From positions 1-39,437 of the forward strand of contig JAFRMA010000042.1 of NCBI GenBank assembly GCA_017430925.1: DNA of 39,437 nt, read 5' to 3'. Shown here in pieces: positions 33,277 through 39,437 of the stretch. Below the pieces are notes generated by a model that was not told the origin of the DNA, did not search any database, and saw only the letters and a program-made list of their open reading frames with translations. The stretch comes from Solobacterium sp. (GTDB lineage: Bacteria > Bacillota_I > Bacilli_A > Erysipelotrichales > Erysipelotrichaceae). Every line of letters begins with the position of its first letter. Positions within the stretch are counted from its first letter, which is position 1. The translations under genes and the position numbers were made by a program.

Positions 33277-34233
33277 ATGTTGAAGTATATTCTCAAGCGC
33301 ATATTGATGATGATCCCGGTGATATTAATGGTCATCCTGGTTGTTTTTCTTATGCTTAATTCCGTGTCTTACGGACGTGGTTTACATATCCATGTATTCC
33401 AGGGAGATCTTCTTGATGGTATTCTTCGTTTTCTTCATATCGGGGATAACTGGCTTGGTCAGTATCTGCGGTATTCCTATAATGTATTCACCAAACTGGA
33501 TCTGGGATTAGCCAGTGAGACGAACTGGAAGGTATCTTTTGAAGTCTCCGGGAGATTGATCTATACTCTGCGTCTGACTATTTACGGGCTTCTGGCAGTG
33601 ATCCTGATCGGTGTTCCTCTGGGAATTATTTCGGCAATTCATGTCGACAAGTGGCAGGACAGGGTGATCTCTGTGCTTTCACTGTTTTTTTCTTCGATTC
33701 CGAATTATTGTCTGGCAATCTTCCTGGTCTTTATATTCTCGCTCTGGCTGGAGATTCTTCCTCCTATGGGTATCAAGTCCTGGACTTCTTATGTTCTGCC
33801 GGTTGCGGTGATCTCCATGGAAGGGATTGCCCAGACGGTACGGACAACCAGGTCTATTGTCCTGGAAACGCTGGATAAGCAGTTTGTGACAGCTTTACGG
33901 TCTAAAGGTATCTCTGAGAGGAATACAATATACAAACATGTCCTGCGCAATAGTCTGGTTCCGATCGTTTCCTTGTTAAGTCAGATTGCCACAAAGGTAT
34001 TATGCGGTACGATCATCGTGGAGACATTCTTTTCCATTCCGGGAATCGGGCAATATCTGATCGCGGCAGTAAGACAGCGTAGTTATTCCAGAATTCTGGG
34101 TTCCAGCGTGATGATTGCGCTGATTCTCATGATTATTGATATTATCGCGGATGTGCTGTATCTGGTGATCAATCCGGCAGTACGAGCCAATGTTTTAAGC
34201 CAGTCCGGCAGGCAGGAGAAAGAGCATGCGTGA
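33277..34233 (+). CDS. Opp/Dpp-type peptide ABC transporter permease (OppB-like)
   Basis: A 318-residue permease with six membrane helices, the first at residues 8-28. The hallmark EAA-like loop reads VTALRSKGISERNTIYKHVLRNSLVP near residues 205-230, which contacts the ATPase. It has the long first external loop and C-terminal arrangement of OppB/DppB (nickel or oligopeptide) permeases. An AGGAAA site precedes ATG. It overlaps the second permease by eight bases. Substrate (peptides, nickel or sugars) cannot be decided from the permease alone. Confidence 0.9.
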   Translation: MLKYILKRILMMIPVILMVILVVFLMLNSVSYGRGLHIHVFQGDLLDGILRFLHIGDNWLGQYLRYSYNVFTKLDLGLASETNWKVSFEVSGRLIYTLRLTIYGLLAVILIGVPLGIISAIHVDKWQDRVISVLSLFFSSIPNYCLAIFLVFIFSLWLEILPPMGIKSWTSYVLPVAVISMEGIAQTVRTTRSIVLETLDKQFVTALRSKGISERNTIYKHVLRNSLVPIVSLLSQIATKVLCGTIIVETFFSIPGIGQYLIAAVRQRSYSRILGSSVMIALILMIIDIIADVLYLVINPAVRANVLSQSGRQEKEHA

Positions 34234-35071
34234 ACAGAGGGTTTGGAAAAGAAAGATAAAGCTGTTTTTCAGTAATCCGTTGACGGTGATTGCCTGTCTG
34301 CTGTTTTGTTTTATTATCCTTGCCTGTCTTTGTGCTCCGCTTCTGGCCCAGAAGGGCTATAATGCGGTTAATGTCTACCAGGGACTTCTGCCTCCGTCTG
34401 CCGAGCATCTTTTCGGCACGGATAATCTCGGCAGGGATATGTTCTCCAGAGCACTCTATGCAGGAAGGATCACCTTGGGATACTCTCTGATTGCGACCTT
34501 GATTGCGGTGATCGGCGGTACGGTACTTGGGGTTGCGTCCGGGTATTTCGGCGGCAAAGTTGATTCAGTGATCATGCGTATCACCGAGATCTTGTCAGCG
34601 ATACCGTATTTCCTGCTGGTTATCGTATTTGAGATCATGCTGGGATTCGGACAGGGGAACTTCAAATATGCGATGGGTATCGCAGCAGCCCCGGCAATCA
34701 TTCATATGGTACGTGCAGAAACTCTGAACGTAATGAGTAATGAGTTCATTGAAGCCGCCAAGGCTCTGGGCTTTTCCGATATTGTGATCATTCTTCGCCA
34801 TGTGCTGAATAATATCCTGAATCATCTGATACTGCACACAACCAGTACATATTCGGATGCCATGCTTACCTGCAGTGTCCTGGGTTATCTTGGTATTGGT
34901 TTTCAGCCTCCTCAGGCGGACTGGGGTACTCTGGTTGCCAGCGGCTACAGCGCGCTGCGTGTCAATCCTCACCTGTCTTTGATTCCCTGTGGATTGATCA
35001 TGATCTGTGTGTTGTCGGTCAATCTGATCGGCAATGGTCTGCGGGATACGCTGGAAGGAGATAAATCATGA
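34226..35071 (+). CDS. Opp/Dpp-type ABC transporter permease (OppC-like)
   Basis: A 281-residue permease with an N-terminal basic cytoplasmic stretch, a first helix at ~15-37, and the OppC-type entry PSAEHLFGTDNLGRDMFSR near residue 55 before five further helices. The EAA-type loop is EAAKALGFSDIVIILRHVLNN near residue 172. It forms the channel with the OppB-like protein. Start and stop overlap the neighbours (eight and four bases), so all four subunits are co-translated. Confidence 0.92.
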   Translation: MREQRVWKRKIKLFFSNPLTVIACLLFCFIILACLCAPLLAQKGYNAVNVYQGLLPPSAEHLFGTDNLGRDMFSRALYAGRITLGYSLIATLIAVIGGTVLGVASGYFGGKVDSVIMRITEILSAIPYFLLVIVFEIMLGFGQGNFKYAMGIAAAPAIIHMVRAETLNVMSNEFIEAAKALGFSDIVIILRHVLNNILNHLILHTTSTYSDAMLTCSVLGYLGIGFQPPQADWGTLVASGYSALRVNPHLSLIPCGLIMICVLSVNLIGNGLRDTLEGDKS

Positions 35072-36051
35072 GTGATGCGCTTCTGAAAATACAGGATCTG
35101 CGGATCTCGATTCCTACCTCACACGGCCTGGTCCATGCGGTCAACGGAATCAGTTATGAAGTCATGCGCGGAGAGATCATGGGGATCATCGGTGAATCCG
35201 GCAGCGGGAAGAGTGTAAGCTCCTATGCGGTCATGCACCTGCTTCCGGAGAATTTCATCGTGGAGAGCGGCAAGGTATTGCTTGACGGCGAAGAACTGCT
35301 GCACAAATCCAATGCGGAAATGCAGTCGTACCGGGGGAAGAAGATCAGTATGATCTTTCAGGATCCTTTATCTTGTCTGGATCCGGTATTTACGATTGGA
35401 TATCAGCTGACGGAAACCATTCTGGCTCATGAAAATATCAGTAAAGATGAGGCGGAAACAAAGGCTAAGGAAATGTTACATGCCGTAGGTCTGCGCGATG
35501 TAGAACGGCTGATGAACCAGTATTCCTTTGAGATTTCCGGAGGTATGCGGCAGAGAGTAATGATTGCGATTGCCCTGGTCTGTTCACCGGAACTGTTGAT
35601 TGCGGATGAGCCGACAACCGCTCTGGATGTGACGATTCAGGACCAGATTCTTCGTCTTCTCAGGAAACTCTGTGAAGAAAACCAGATGACAATGATCTTC
35701 ATCACCCATAACTTCAATGTCGCGGCGCAGATCTGCGACCGTGTATCTGTCATGTACGGCGGACATATCATGGAACAGGGACCGATTGCGGATGTCTTCG
35801 CAAATCCTTCGCATCCCTATACGCAGGCGATCCTGAACGCGATGCCGAAGATGAATACCTCCCCGGATGAGAGATTGACACCGATTCCGGGAGAACCAAT
35901 CAATCCCGTGCATATGCCTTCCGGCTGTCCGTTCCATCCCCGCTGCAGTAAGGCACAGAAGATCTGTAAAGAAGAATTTCCTTCCGAAACAGTCATTGCG
36001 GAGAAACATTTCGCGTATTGTCACAGGCTTGAGGAGACCGCTGATGAGTAA
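35068..36051 (+). CDS. Opp/Dpp-type ABC transporter ATPase (OppD-like)
   Basis: A 327-residue ATPase. Walker A is GESGSGKSVSSYA near residue 42, the ABC signature ISGGMRQRVMIA near 155, Walker B LIADEPTTALDV near 172, and the switch His in FITHNFNV. The C-terminal oligo_HPY region ends with the cysteine cluster of Opp/Dpp ATPases (GCPFHPRCSKAQKICKEE), which in related proteins can bind a 4Fe-4S cluster. Its start overlaps the OppC-like gene (ATGA) and its end overlaps the OppF-like gene by eight bases. Confidence 0.93.
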   Translation: MSDALLKIQDLRISIPTSHGLVHAVNGISYEVMRGEIMGIIGESGSGKSVSSYAVMHLLPENFIVESGKVLLDGEELLHKSNAEMQSYRGKKISMIFQDPLSCLDPVFTIGYQLTETILAHENISKDEAETKAKEMLHAVGLRDVERLMNQYSFEISGGMRQRVMIAIALVCSPELLIADEPTTALDVTIQDQILRLLRKLCEENQMTMIFITHNFNVAAQICDRVSVMYGGHIMEQGPIADVFANPSHPYTQAILNAMPKMNTSPDERLTPIPGEPINPVHMPSGCPFHPRCSKAQKICKEEFPSETVIAEKHFAYCHRLEETADE

Positions 36052-36982
36052 AGAATTATTATTGAAAACCGAAGGCCTGACCAGGAAATTTGTCAGCGGA
36101 AACCGGAAGAACAGACATGAAGTCACCGCTGTGGATCATGTGGATCTTGAGATTTCTAAAGGAGAAACCATAGGTCTTGTGGGAGAATCCGGCTGCGGCA
36201 AGACAACGCTGGGAAGGGTGATTCTGCGCCTGATTGAGCCTGACAGCGGGAAGATCTTTTACCGTGGTGAAGATATCACCAAAGTCAACATGCGTCCATA
36301 CAGGCGTAAGATGCAGATCATTTTTCAGAATCCCTCCGGATCCCTTGATCCCCGGATGAAAGTCAGTGACCTGATCGGTGAAGGTATTGAAGCCGGCGGA
36401 AGTTATTCCAGGATAGAAAAAGAAGAACGTCTGCACTACCTGATGGAACGTGTGGGATTTATCCCGGAGATGGCTTCCCGTTATCCTTCGGAATTGTCCG
36501 GAGGTCAGCAACAGCGCGTGGGGATTGCCCGGGCTTTGGCTGTGAATCCTGAGTTTATTGTCTGTGATGAACCGGTATCTTCACTGGATGTATCGTACCA
36601 GGCACAGATCATCAATCTTCTTAAAGATCTGCGTGAAGAACTGGGGCTTACTTATCTGTTTATCTCTCATGATTTTTCTGTTGTACGGAATATCTCTGAC
36701 CGGGTGGCAGTCATGTACCTGGGAAAGATCGTGGAACTGGGAACCGGAACAGAGATCACGGACCATCCCGCGCATCCGTATAGTCAGCTGTTAATTTCTG
36801 CCATACCATCCATGGAAAGAAATGAAAGACCTGTAAACTCGGAACAGATGATCTTTGATAAACCGCCCACAGGCTGCCGGTTCCGCTATCGTTGCCCACG
36901 CGCACAGGAACTCTGTGAACAGGAAGAACCTGTGCTGACAAAGAAGAGCGGAGACCACTACTGCGCATGTCACTTTGAATAA
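36044..36982 (+). CDS. Opp/Dpp-type ABC transporter ATPase (OppF-like)
   Basis: A 312-residue ATPase, partner of the OppD-like one. Walker A is [12 protein letters not shown], the signature is [12 protein letters not shown], Walker [12 protein letters not shown], switch His in FISHDFSV. The C-terminal oligo_HPY domain again ends with Cys pairs ([20 protein letters not shown]). ATG 36044 has GAGGAG eight to nine bases upstream and overlaps the previous gene by eight bases; the longer reading from 35996 is not needed. No gene for a solute-binding protein precedes or follows the four-gene set, so the receptor must lie elsewhere or be absent. Confidence 0.93.
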   Translation: MSKELLLKTEGLTRKFVSGNRKNRHEVTAVDHVDLEISKGETIGLVGESGCGKTTLGRVILRLIEPDSGKIFYRGEDITKVNMRPYRRKMQIIFQNPSGSLDPRMKVSDLIGEGIEAGGSYSRIEKEERLHYLMERVGFIPEMASRYPSELSGGQQQRVGIARALAVNPEFIVCDEPVSSLDVSYQAQIINLLKDLREELGLTYLFISHDFSVVRNISDRVAVMYLGKIVELGTGTEITDHPAHPYSQLLISAIPSMERNERPVNSEQMIFDKPPTGCRFRYRCPRAQELCEQEEPVLTKKSGDHYCACHFE

Positions 36983-37085
36983 ATAATAAATGCTGTTTGA
37001 CAAAGGACCATTTTGTAAATAAACCACAGAGTGTATTACAGAAATCGTTGAACCATACATGGAAAATAACAATACGAATAAACAA

Positions 37086-37118
37086 AAACTCTCAGGGATA
37101 TTCTCTGAGAGTTTCTTT
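37086..37118. terminator. Hairpin terminator between oppF-like gene and tRNA-Pro
   Basis: A 10-bp perfect stem (AAACTCTCAG 37086-37095 with CTGAGAGTTT 37105-37114). On the minus strand a TTTTTG tract ends the tRNA transcript; on the plus strand TTTCTTTC follows and may end the transporter transcript. Confidence 0.85.
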
Positions 37119-37120
37119 CA

Positions 37121-37197
37121 TGGTCGGAATGACAGGATTTGAACCTGCGACCCCTTCGTCCCTAACGAAGTGCGCTACCAAGCTGCGCTACATTCCG
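37121..37197 (-). tRNA. tRNA-Pro(AGG)
   Basis: A 77-base cloverleaf with encoded CCA. Acceptor CGGAATG pairs with CATTCCG, giving the C1-G72 pair and A73 usual for tRNA-Pro; D stem GCGC/GCGC; anticodon stem CTTCG/CGAAG with loop TTAGGGA; T arm GCAGG-TTCAAAT-CCTGT. The anticodon is AGG, with G37. A34 is uncommon in bacteria outside tRNA-Arg(ACG) and would need deamination to inosine to read more than CCU. Confidence 0.93.
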
Positions 37198-37208
37198 TCA
37201 ACGTATAT

Positions 37209-37237
37209 ATTTTAATGGACGTTGATAGTTAAAACAA
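37209..37237 (-). promoter_or_regulatory. Promoter candidate for tRNA-Pro
   Basis: Minus strand: -35 TTGTTT (37232-37237), 17-base spacer, -10 TAAAAT (37209-37214), 11 bases before the tRNA 5' end. Confidence 0.45.
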
Positions 37238-37250
37238 GTCTAAATTCTTA

Positions 37251-37282
37251 TATAATAAAAATATAGTCAGACAAACTCTGAC
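37251..37282 (+). promoter_or_regulatory. -10 box and 5' UTR hairpin before the TIR genes
   Basis: TATAAT at 37251-37256 in an AT-rich stretch is followed by a perfect 6-bp hairpin (GTCAGA 37266-37271 with TCTGAC 37277-37282) close to the expected start point. No convincing -35. The rest of the ~65-base leader shows nothing obvious. Confidence 0.35.
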
Positions 37283-37345
37283 GGAAAGACAAAGACATAA
37301 ACTGAAGAATGTGATAATCATCGATTTATAAGGATAAGAGAAGTT

Positions 37346-38200
37346 ATGACAAATACAGATAAACCGGTAAATGATTATGATATCTATATCGTATCCGCAA
37401 AGAATGATGCGGCGATTGCGGAGGAACTGGCCTCAAGTATACGCGGGTATAAGCTCCCTAAGGATGTAGTCCTTCCGAATTCCTCCCTGGATTACCGCAG
37501 AATCTTCACGGACACAGAAGAAAACGCAATGGATGATCAGACACGTGAATTGCTGGATCACAGTGTCTTTCTAATTGTCTTGTGTTCTCCTGACGCTAAG
37601 GATAATCCATCCCTGAACAAAAAACTGGAGTATTTCCGGGAACTCCGGCATAACCAGAATATCGTTGCGGTCATCGTACGGGGTGAACCGGCAGAAGCTT
37701 TCCCGGAGAGTTTTATTGAAAAGAAGTCTGAACTCCACATTCTTCCGGATATGACAGTCGTGGAAAGGGAAGAGACAATTGAACCGATTGCGGCTGACCT
37801 GCGTGCGGATAATAAAAAAAGATATAAACAGCTCATGCGGTATGAAACCCTGCGCATCATCGCCTCTGTACTGAATTTACATCCGGATGATCTTGAACAG
37901 AGGCACCGCAGCCGTACAAGAAAAGCGATGTTTACCCTGTTGTCGGTAATTGCGGCAGTATGCCTGCTGGCATCGGGCATCTTCCTGTATCTTGGGAATA
38001 TCGCTGCGCGTGAGGGAAATATTGCGGCTGAACAGATCCGGCTGAATACAGAAATCATAGAGTATACATTGAATGAACTCCCGGAATTGTTTGCGGATGA
38101 ACCGGAGGCTTTAACGTACATCCGGGAAACGACAGAGAAAGTAAAAGAAGAATTAAGCAGGATCGATATCAATGTCGATACGGAAACGGATGGGCAGTGA
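37346..38200 (+). CDS. TIR-like domain protein with transmembrane helix, catalytic motif lost
   Basis: A 284-residue protein. Residues ~10-150 are a TIR-type domain (YDIYIVSAKNDAAIAEELA; RRIFTDTEENAM; FLIVLCSPDAKDNPS; an IVRGEPAEAFPESF block). In this family a WxxxE helix follows the CSP strand; here the aligned positions are Ser89 and Lys93, so the NADase Glu is missing. A linker (ETLRIIASVLNLHPDDLEQRHRSR) leads to one helix at 195-216 and a ~65-residue, probably external, helical tail. The positive charge before the helix favours an inside N-terminus. The next TIR gene starts three bases after the stop, or overlaps it, so the two are coupled. Confidence 0.82.
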   Translation: MTNTDKPVNDYDIYIVSAKNDAAIAEELASSIRGYKLPKDVVLPNSSLDYRRIFTDTEENAMDDQTRELLDHSVFLIVLCSPDAKDNPSLNKKLEYFRELRHNQNIVAVIVRGEPAEAFPESFIEKKSELHILPDMTVVEREETIEPIAADLRADNKKRYKQLMRYETLRIIASVLNLHPDDLEQRHRSRTRKAMFTLLSVIAAVCLLASGIFLYLGNIAAREGNIAAEQIRLNTEIIEYTLNELPELFADEPEALTYIRETTEKVKEELSRIDINVDTETDGQ

Positions 38201-38202
38201 GT

Positions 38203-39437
38203 ATGGGTTACAAGTATGATGTTTTCTTCAGTTATCGTCATAAGCCTCTGGACAGCCAGCTGACCCAGACAGTCTTTAACATGCTTGAAAGTTACCGTCT
38301 TCCTGATTCTCTGCGCAGACAGGGGTATACCGACATCCAGCGTGCTTTCCGTGATACCGAAGAGCTTCCGGTAAGCCGTATCCTTACCAATACCATAGAT
38401 GAAGCACTTCGTTCCACGAATTGTCTGGTCGTTGTCTGTTCCACGGATACACCGTCTTCAGAGTGGGTAGACAGGGAAGTTATGGAATTTATTGAACTGG
38501 ACAAGGCGGATAAGATCTATCCGTTACTGATCACAGGTGATATGGATAGTTCTTTCCCTCCGACACTGAAGACTGTACCGGGGATCATGGACCGTGTCAT
38601 GGATATACGTAATGATGCCAACGATTTCCGGCAGATGGTCAAAAAGGCAGAAACCGAGATACTGAAAGTCATTGCGGGTGTAACCGGATGCCCGGAAAAT
38701 GAACTGAGAAGGGAACATACGCTTCGCAAGAACCGCAGATTTACTACGCGTGTGGGTATTTCGGCAGCGGTAATGATCCTGGTTGCGGCAGTAAGTCTGA
38801 CCCTGATGAATATGGCAAGGAACTATCGCGAAGTCTCCTGCCGGCGTGAACAGGCTTCCATGAATATCCTGCGTGAACTGACATATGATCTCCCGGATCA
38901 TCTGACAAACGTACCGGGTGCGTATTCACGGATTGCGGGTATACTGAAGAGAAATACGGAAGAGATCAACCAGATCCTGCGGCTTTCCACAGATAAAAAT
39001 AACGCGAATTACGAGATTGCGTCGAATTATGAAAAACTGGCCAATGCCGGCAGTGTGCTGGGTAATTATGAAGACTCACTGAATGCGGAAGAAATGGCTA
39101 TCGGGTATATAAAAATACTGGTTGATGAAAACTATCCGGATAGTGCCCAGCTGCTGGCGGCTGCCTATAACAACAGGGGAAATATCAAGCATGCGGCAGG
39201 AAAGTATACAGAAGCGGCAGAAGACTACGACAGAGCGATTTCTTCGATGGAAAACATTCCCGGCGCCGATATATCTGTCCTGGCAAGAATGGCCGGAAAT
39301 GCGGCCGCAAACGCTGTAAGTAACGGTGATACCAAGTCTGAAGAGTATTTCAGGTATGCCTTGGATCTGTTAAAAGAAACTCCTGATGAAAATACTCAAA
39401 AGACAAAAGCGCAGCTCCTGGATAACTACGGCGTATA
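38203..39437 (+). CDS. TIR domain-transmembrane-TPR protein, 3' end outside window
   Basis: At least 411 residues, running off the right edge. Residues 1-140 are a TIR domain with YDVFFSYRH, RAFRDTEELPVS and a WVDRE helix (Trp88, Glu92, an intact WxxxE). The linker IAGVTGCPENELRREHTLRKNRR matches the neighbour, then a helix at ~184-204, then helical repeats reading like TPRs (NYEKLANAGSVLGNYEDSL, YNNRGNIKHAAGKYTEAAEDY). The TPR part would lie outside or in the periplasm-like space. GTG 38197 is an alternative in-frame start that overlaps the upstream stop (GTGA); ATG 38203 has a weak GGATGGG site. Such TIR proteins occur in gut Firmicutes; possible roles are NAD-consuming defence or signalling, unproven. 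Confidence 0.85.
   Translation, partial: MGYKYDVFFSYRHKPLDSQLTQTVFNMLESYRLPDSLRRQGYTDIQRAFRDTEELPVSRILTNTIDEALRSTNCLVVVCSTDTPSSEWVDREVMEFIELDKADKIYPLLITGDMDSSFPPTLKTVPGIMDRVMDIRNDANDFRQMVKKAETEILKVIAGVTGCPENELRREHTLRKNRRFTTRVGISAAVMILVAAVSLTLMNMARNYREVSCRREQASMNILRELTYDLPDHLTNVPGAYSRIAGILKRNTEEINQILRLSTDKNNANYEIASNYEKLANAGSVLGNYEDSLNAEEMAIGYIKILVDENYPDSAQLLAAAYNNRGNIKHAAGKYTEAAEDYDRAISSMENIPGADISVLARMAGNAAANAVSNGDTKSEEYFRYALDLLKETPDENTQKTKAQLLDNYGV

Noticed and set aside
36997..37215. A 72-codon frame containing [11 protein letters not shown] across the tRNA-Pro gene
   Set aside because: This is the familiar false protein made by reading the reverse strand of a tRNA; it covers the terminator and tRNA and has no ribosome site.
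37121..39437. A genomic island inserted at tRNA-Pro carrying the TIR genes
   Set aside because: Integrases usually use the tRNA 3' end, which faces the transporter side, and there is no integrase or direct repeat of the tRNA end in view.

Overview
The window looks like ordinary chromosome from a low-to-mid GC Gram-positive anaerobe or facultative anaerobe (Bacillota). Erysipelotrichia or a neighbouring class is my best guess, at low confidence. Support comes from strong AGGAGG-type ribosome sites, class 1B pyrD with pyrK, a flavo-diiron protein, DegV, DUF4428, lgt, and TIR proteins of a type common in gut Firmicutes. There are no insertion sequences, phage genes or CRISPR arrays. Genes are tightly packed, and most convergent pairs are separated by one hairpin terminator serving both strands. 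Several promoters have an extended -10 (TGnTAWRAT-like) with a poor -35.

Layout. 1-301: tail of a sugar ABC ATPase (TOBE domain). 390-3977: MATE transporter fused to an HATPase domain, membrane metallophosphoesterase, nitroreductase. 4058-7613: UDP-glucuronate decarboxylase, divergent from a GtrB-type glycosyltransferase and a polytopic DUF6056-like protein, plausibly a surface-sugar unit. 7698-11454: zinc-ribbon membrane protein, TPM-domain protein, alpha/beta hydrolase and PAP2 phosphatase in one run. 11458-12878 (minus): a GYSRKS-repeat protein behind an EamA transporter. 13015-16688: flavo-diiron protein with a lipoprotein, then an M29 aminopeptidase. 16770-20865: AAA ATPase, TetR regulator divergent from degV with a palindromic operator between them, tRNA-Arg(CCT), pentapeptide-repeat protein, DUF4428 zinc-ribbon protein.

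20894-24934 (minus): two G3E/CobW P-loop proteins, one very His-rich and one lacking the metal motif but with a DUF1980-like tail; then a cyclophilin fused to an alpha/beta-hydrolase, preceded by a small membrane protein. 25062-29443: an anchored acidic protein, then pyrK-pyrD-pyrF-pyrE and a conserved unknown gene. A hairpin terminator just before pyrK leaves no room for another promoter, so it probably acts as an attenuator. 29440-33227: 2-hydroxyacid dehydrogenase (minus), then HdeD-like protein, lgt, rpiB-type isomerase and an anchored unknown protein. 33277-36982: Opp/Dpp-type ABC transporter (two permeases, two ATPases) with no binding protein. 37121-37197: tRNA-Pro with the rare anticodon AGG. 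37346-end: two adjacent TIR-transmembrane genes; the first lacks the WxxxE catalytic motif, the second keeps it and carries TPR-like repeats, and it runs off the window.

The best candidates for something new are the degenerate/intact TIR pair, the cyclophilin-esterase fusion, the pyr leader with a repeated loop motif, the CobW pair, and tRNA-Pro(AGG). All functions are inferred by reading motifs; no database search was possible.
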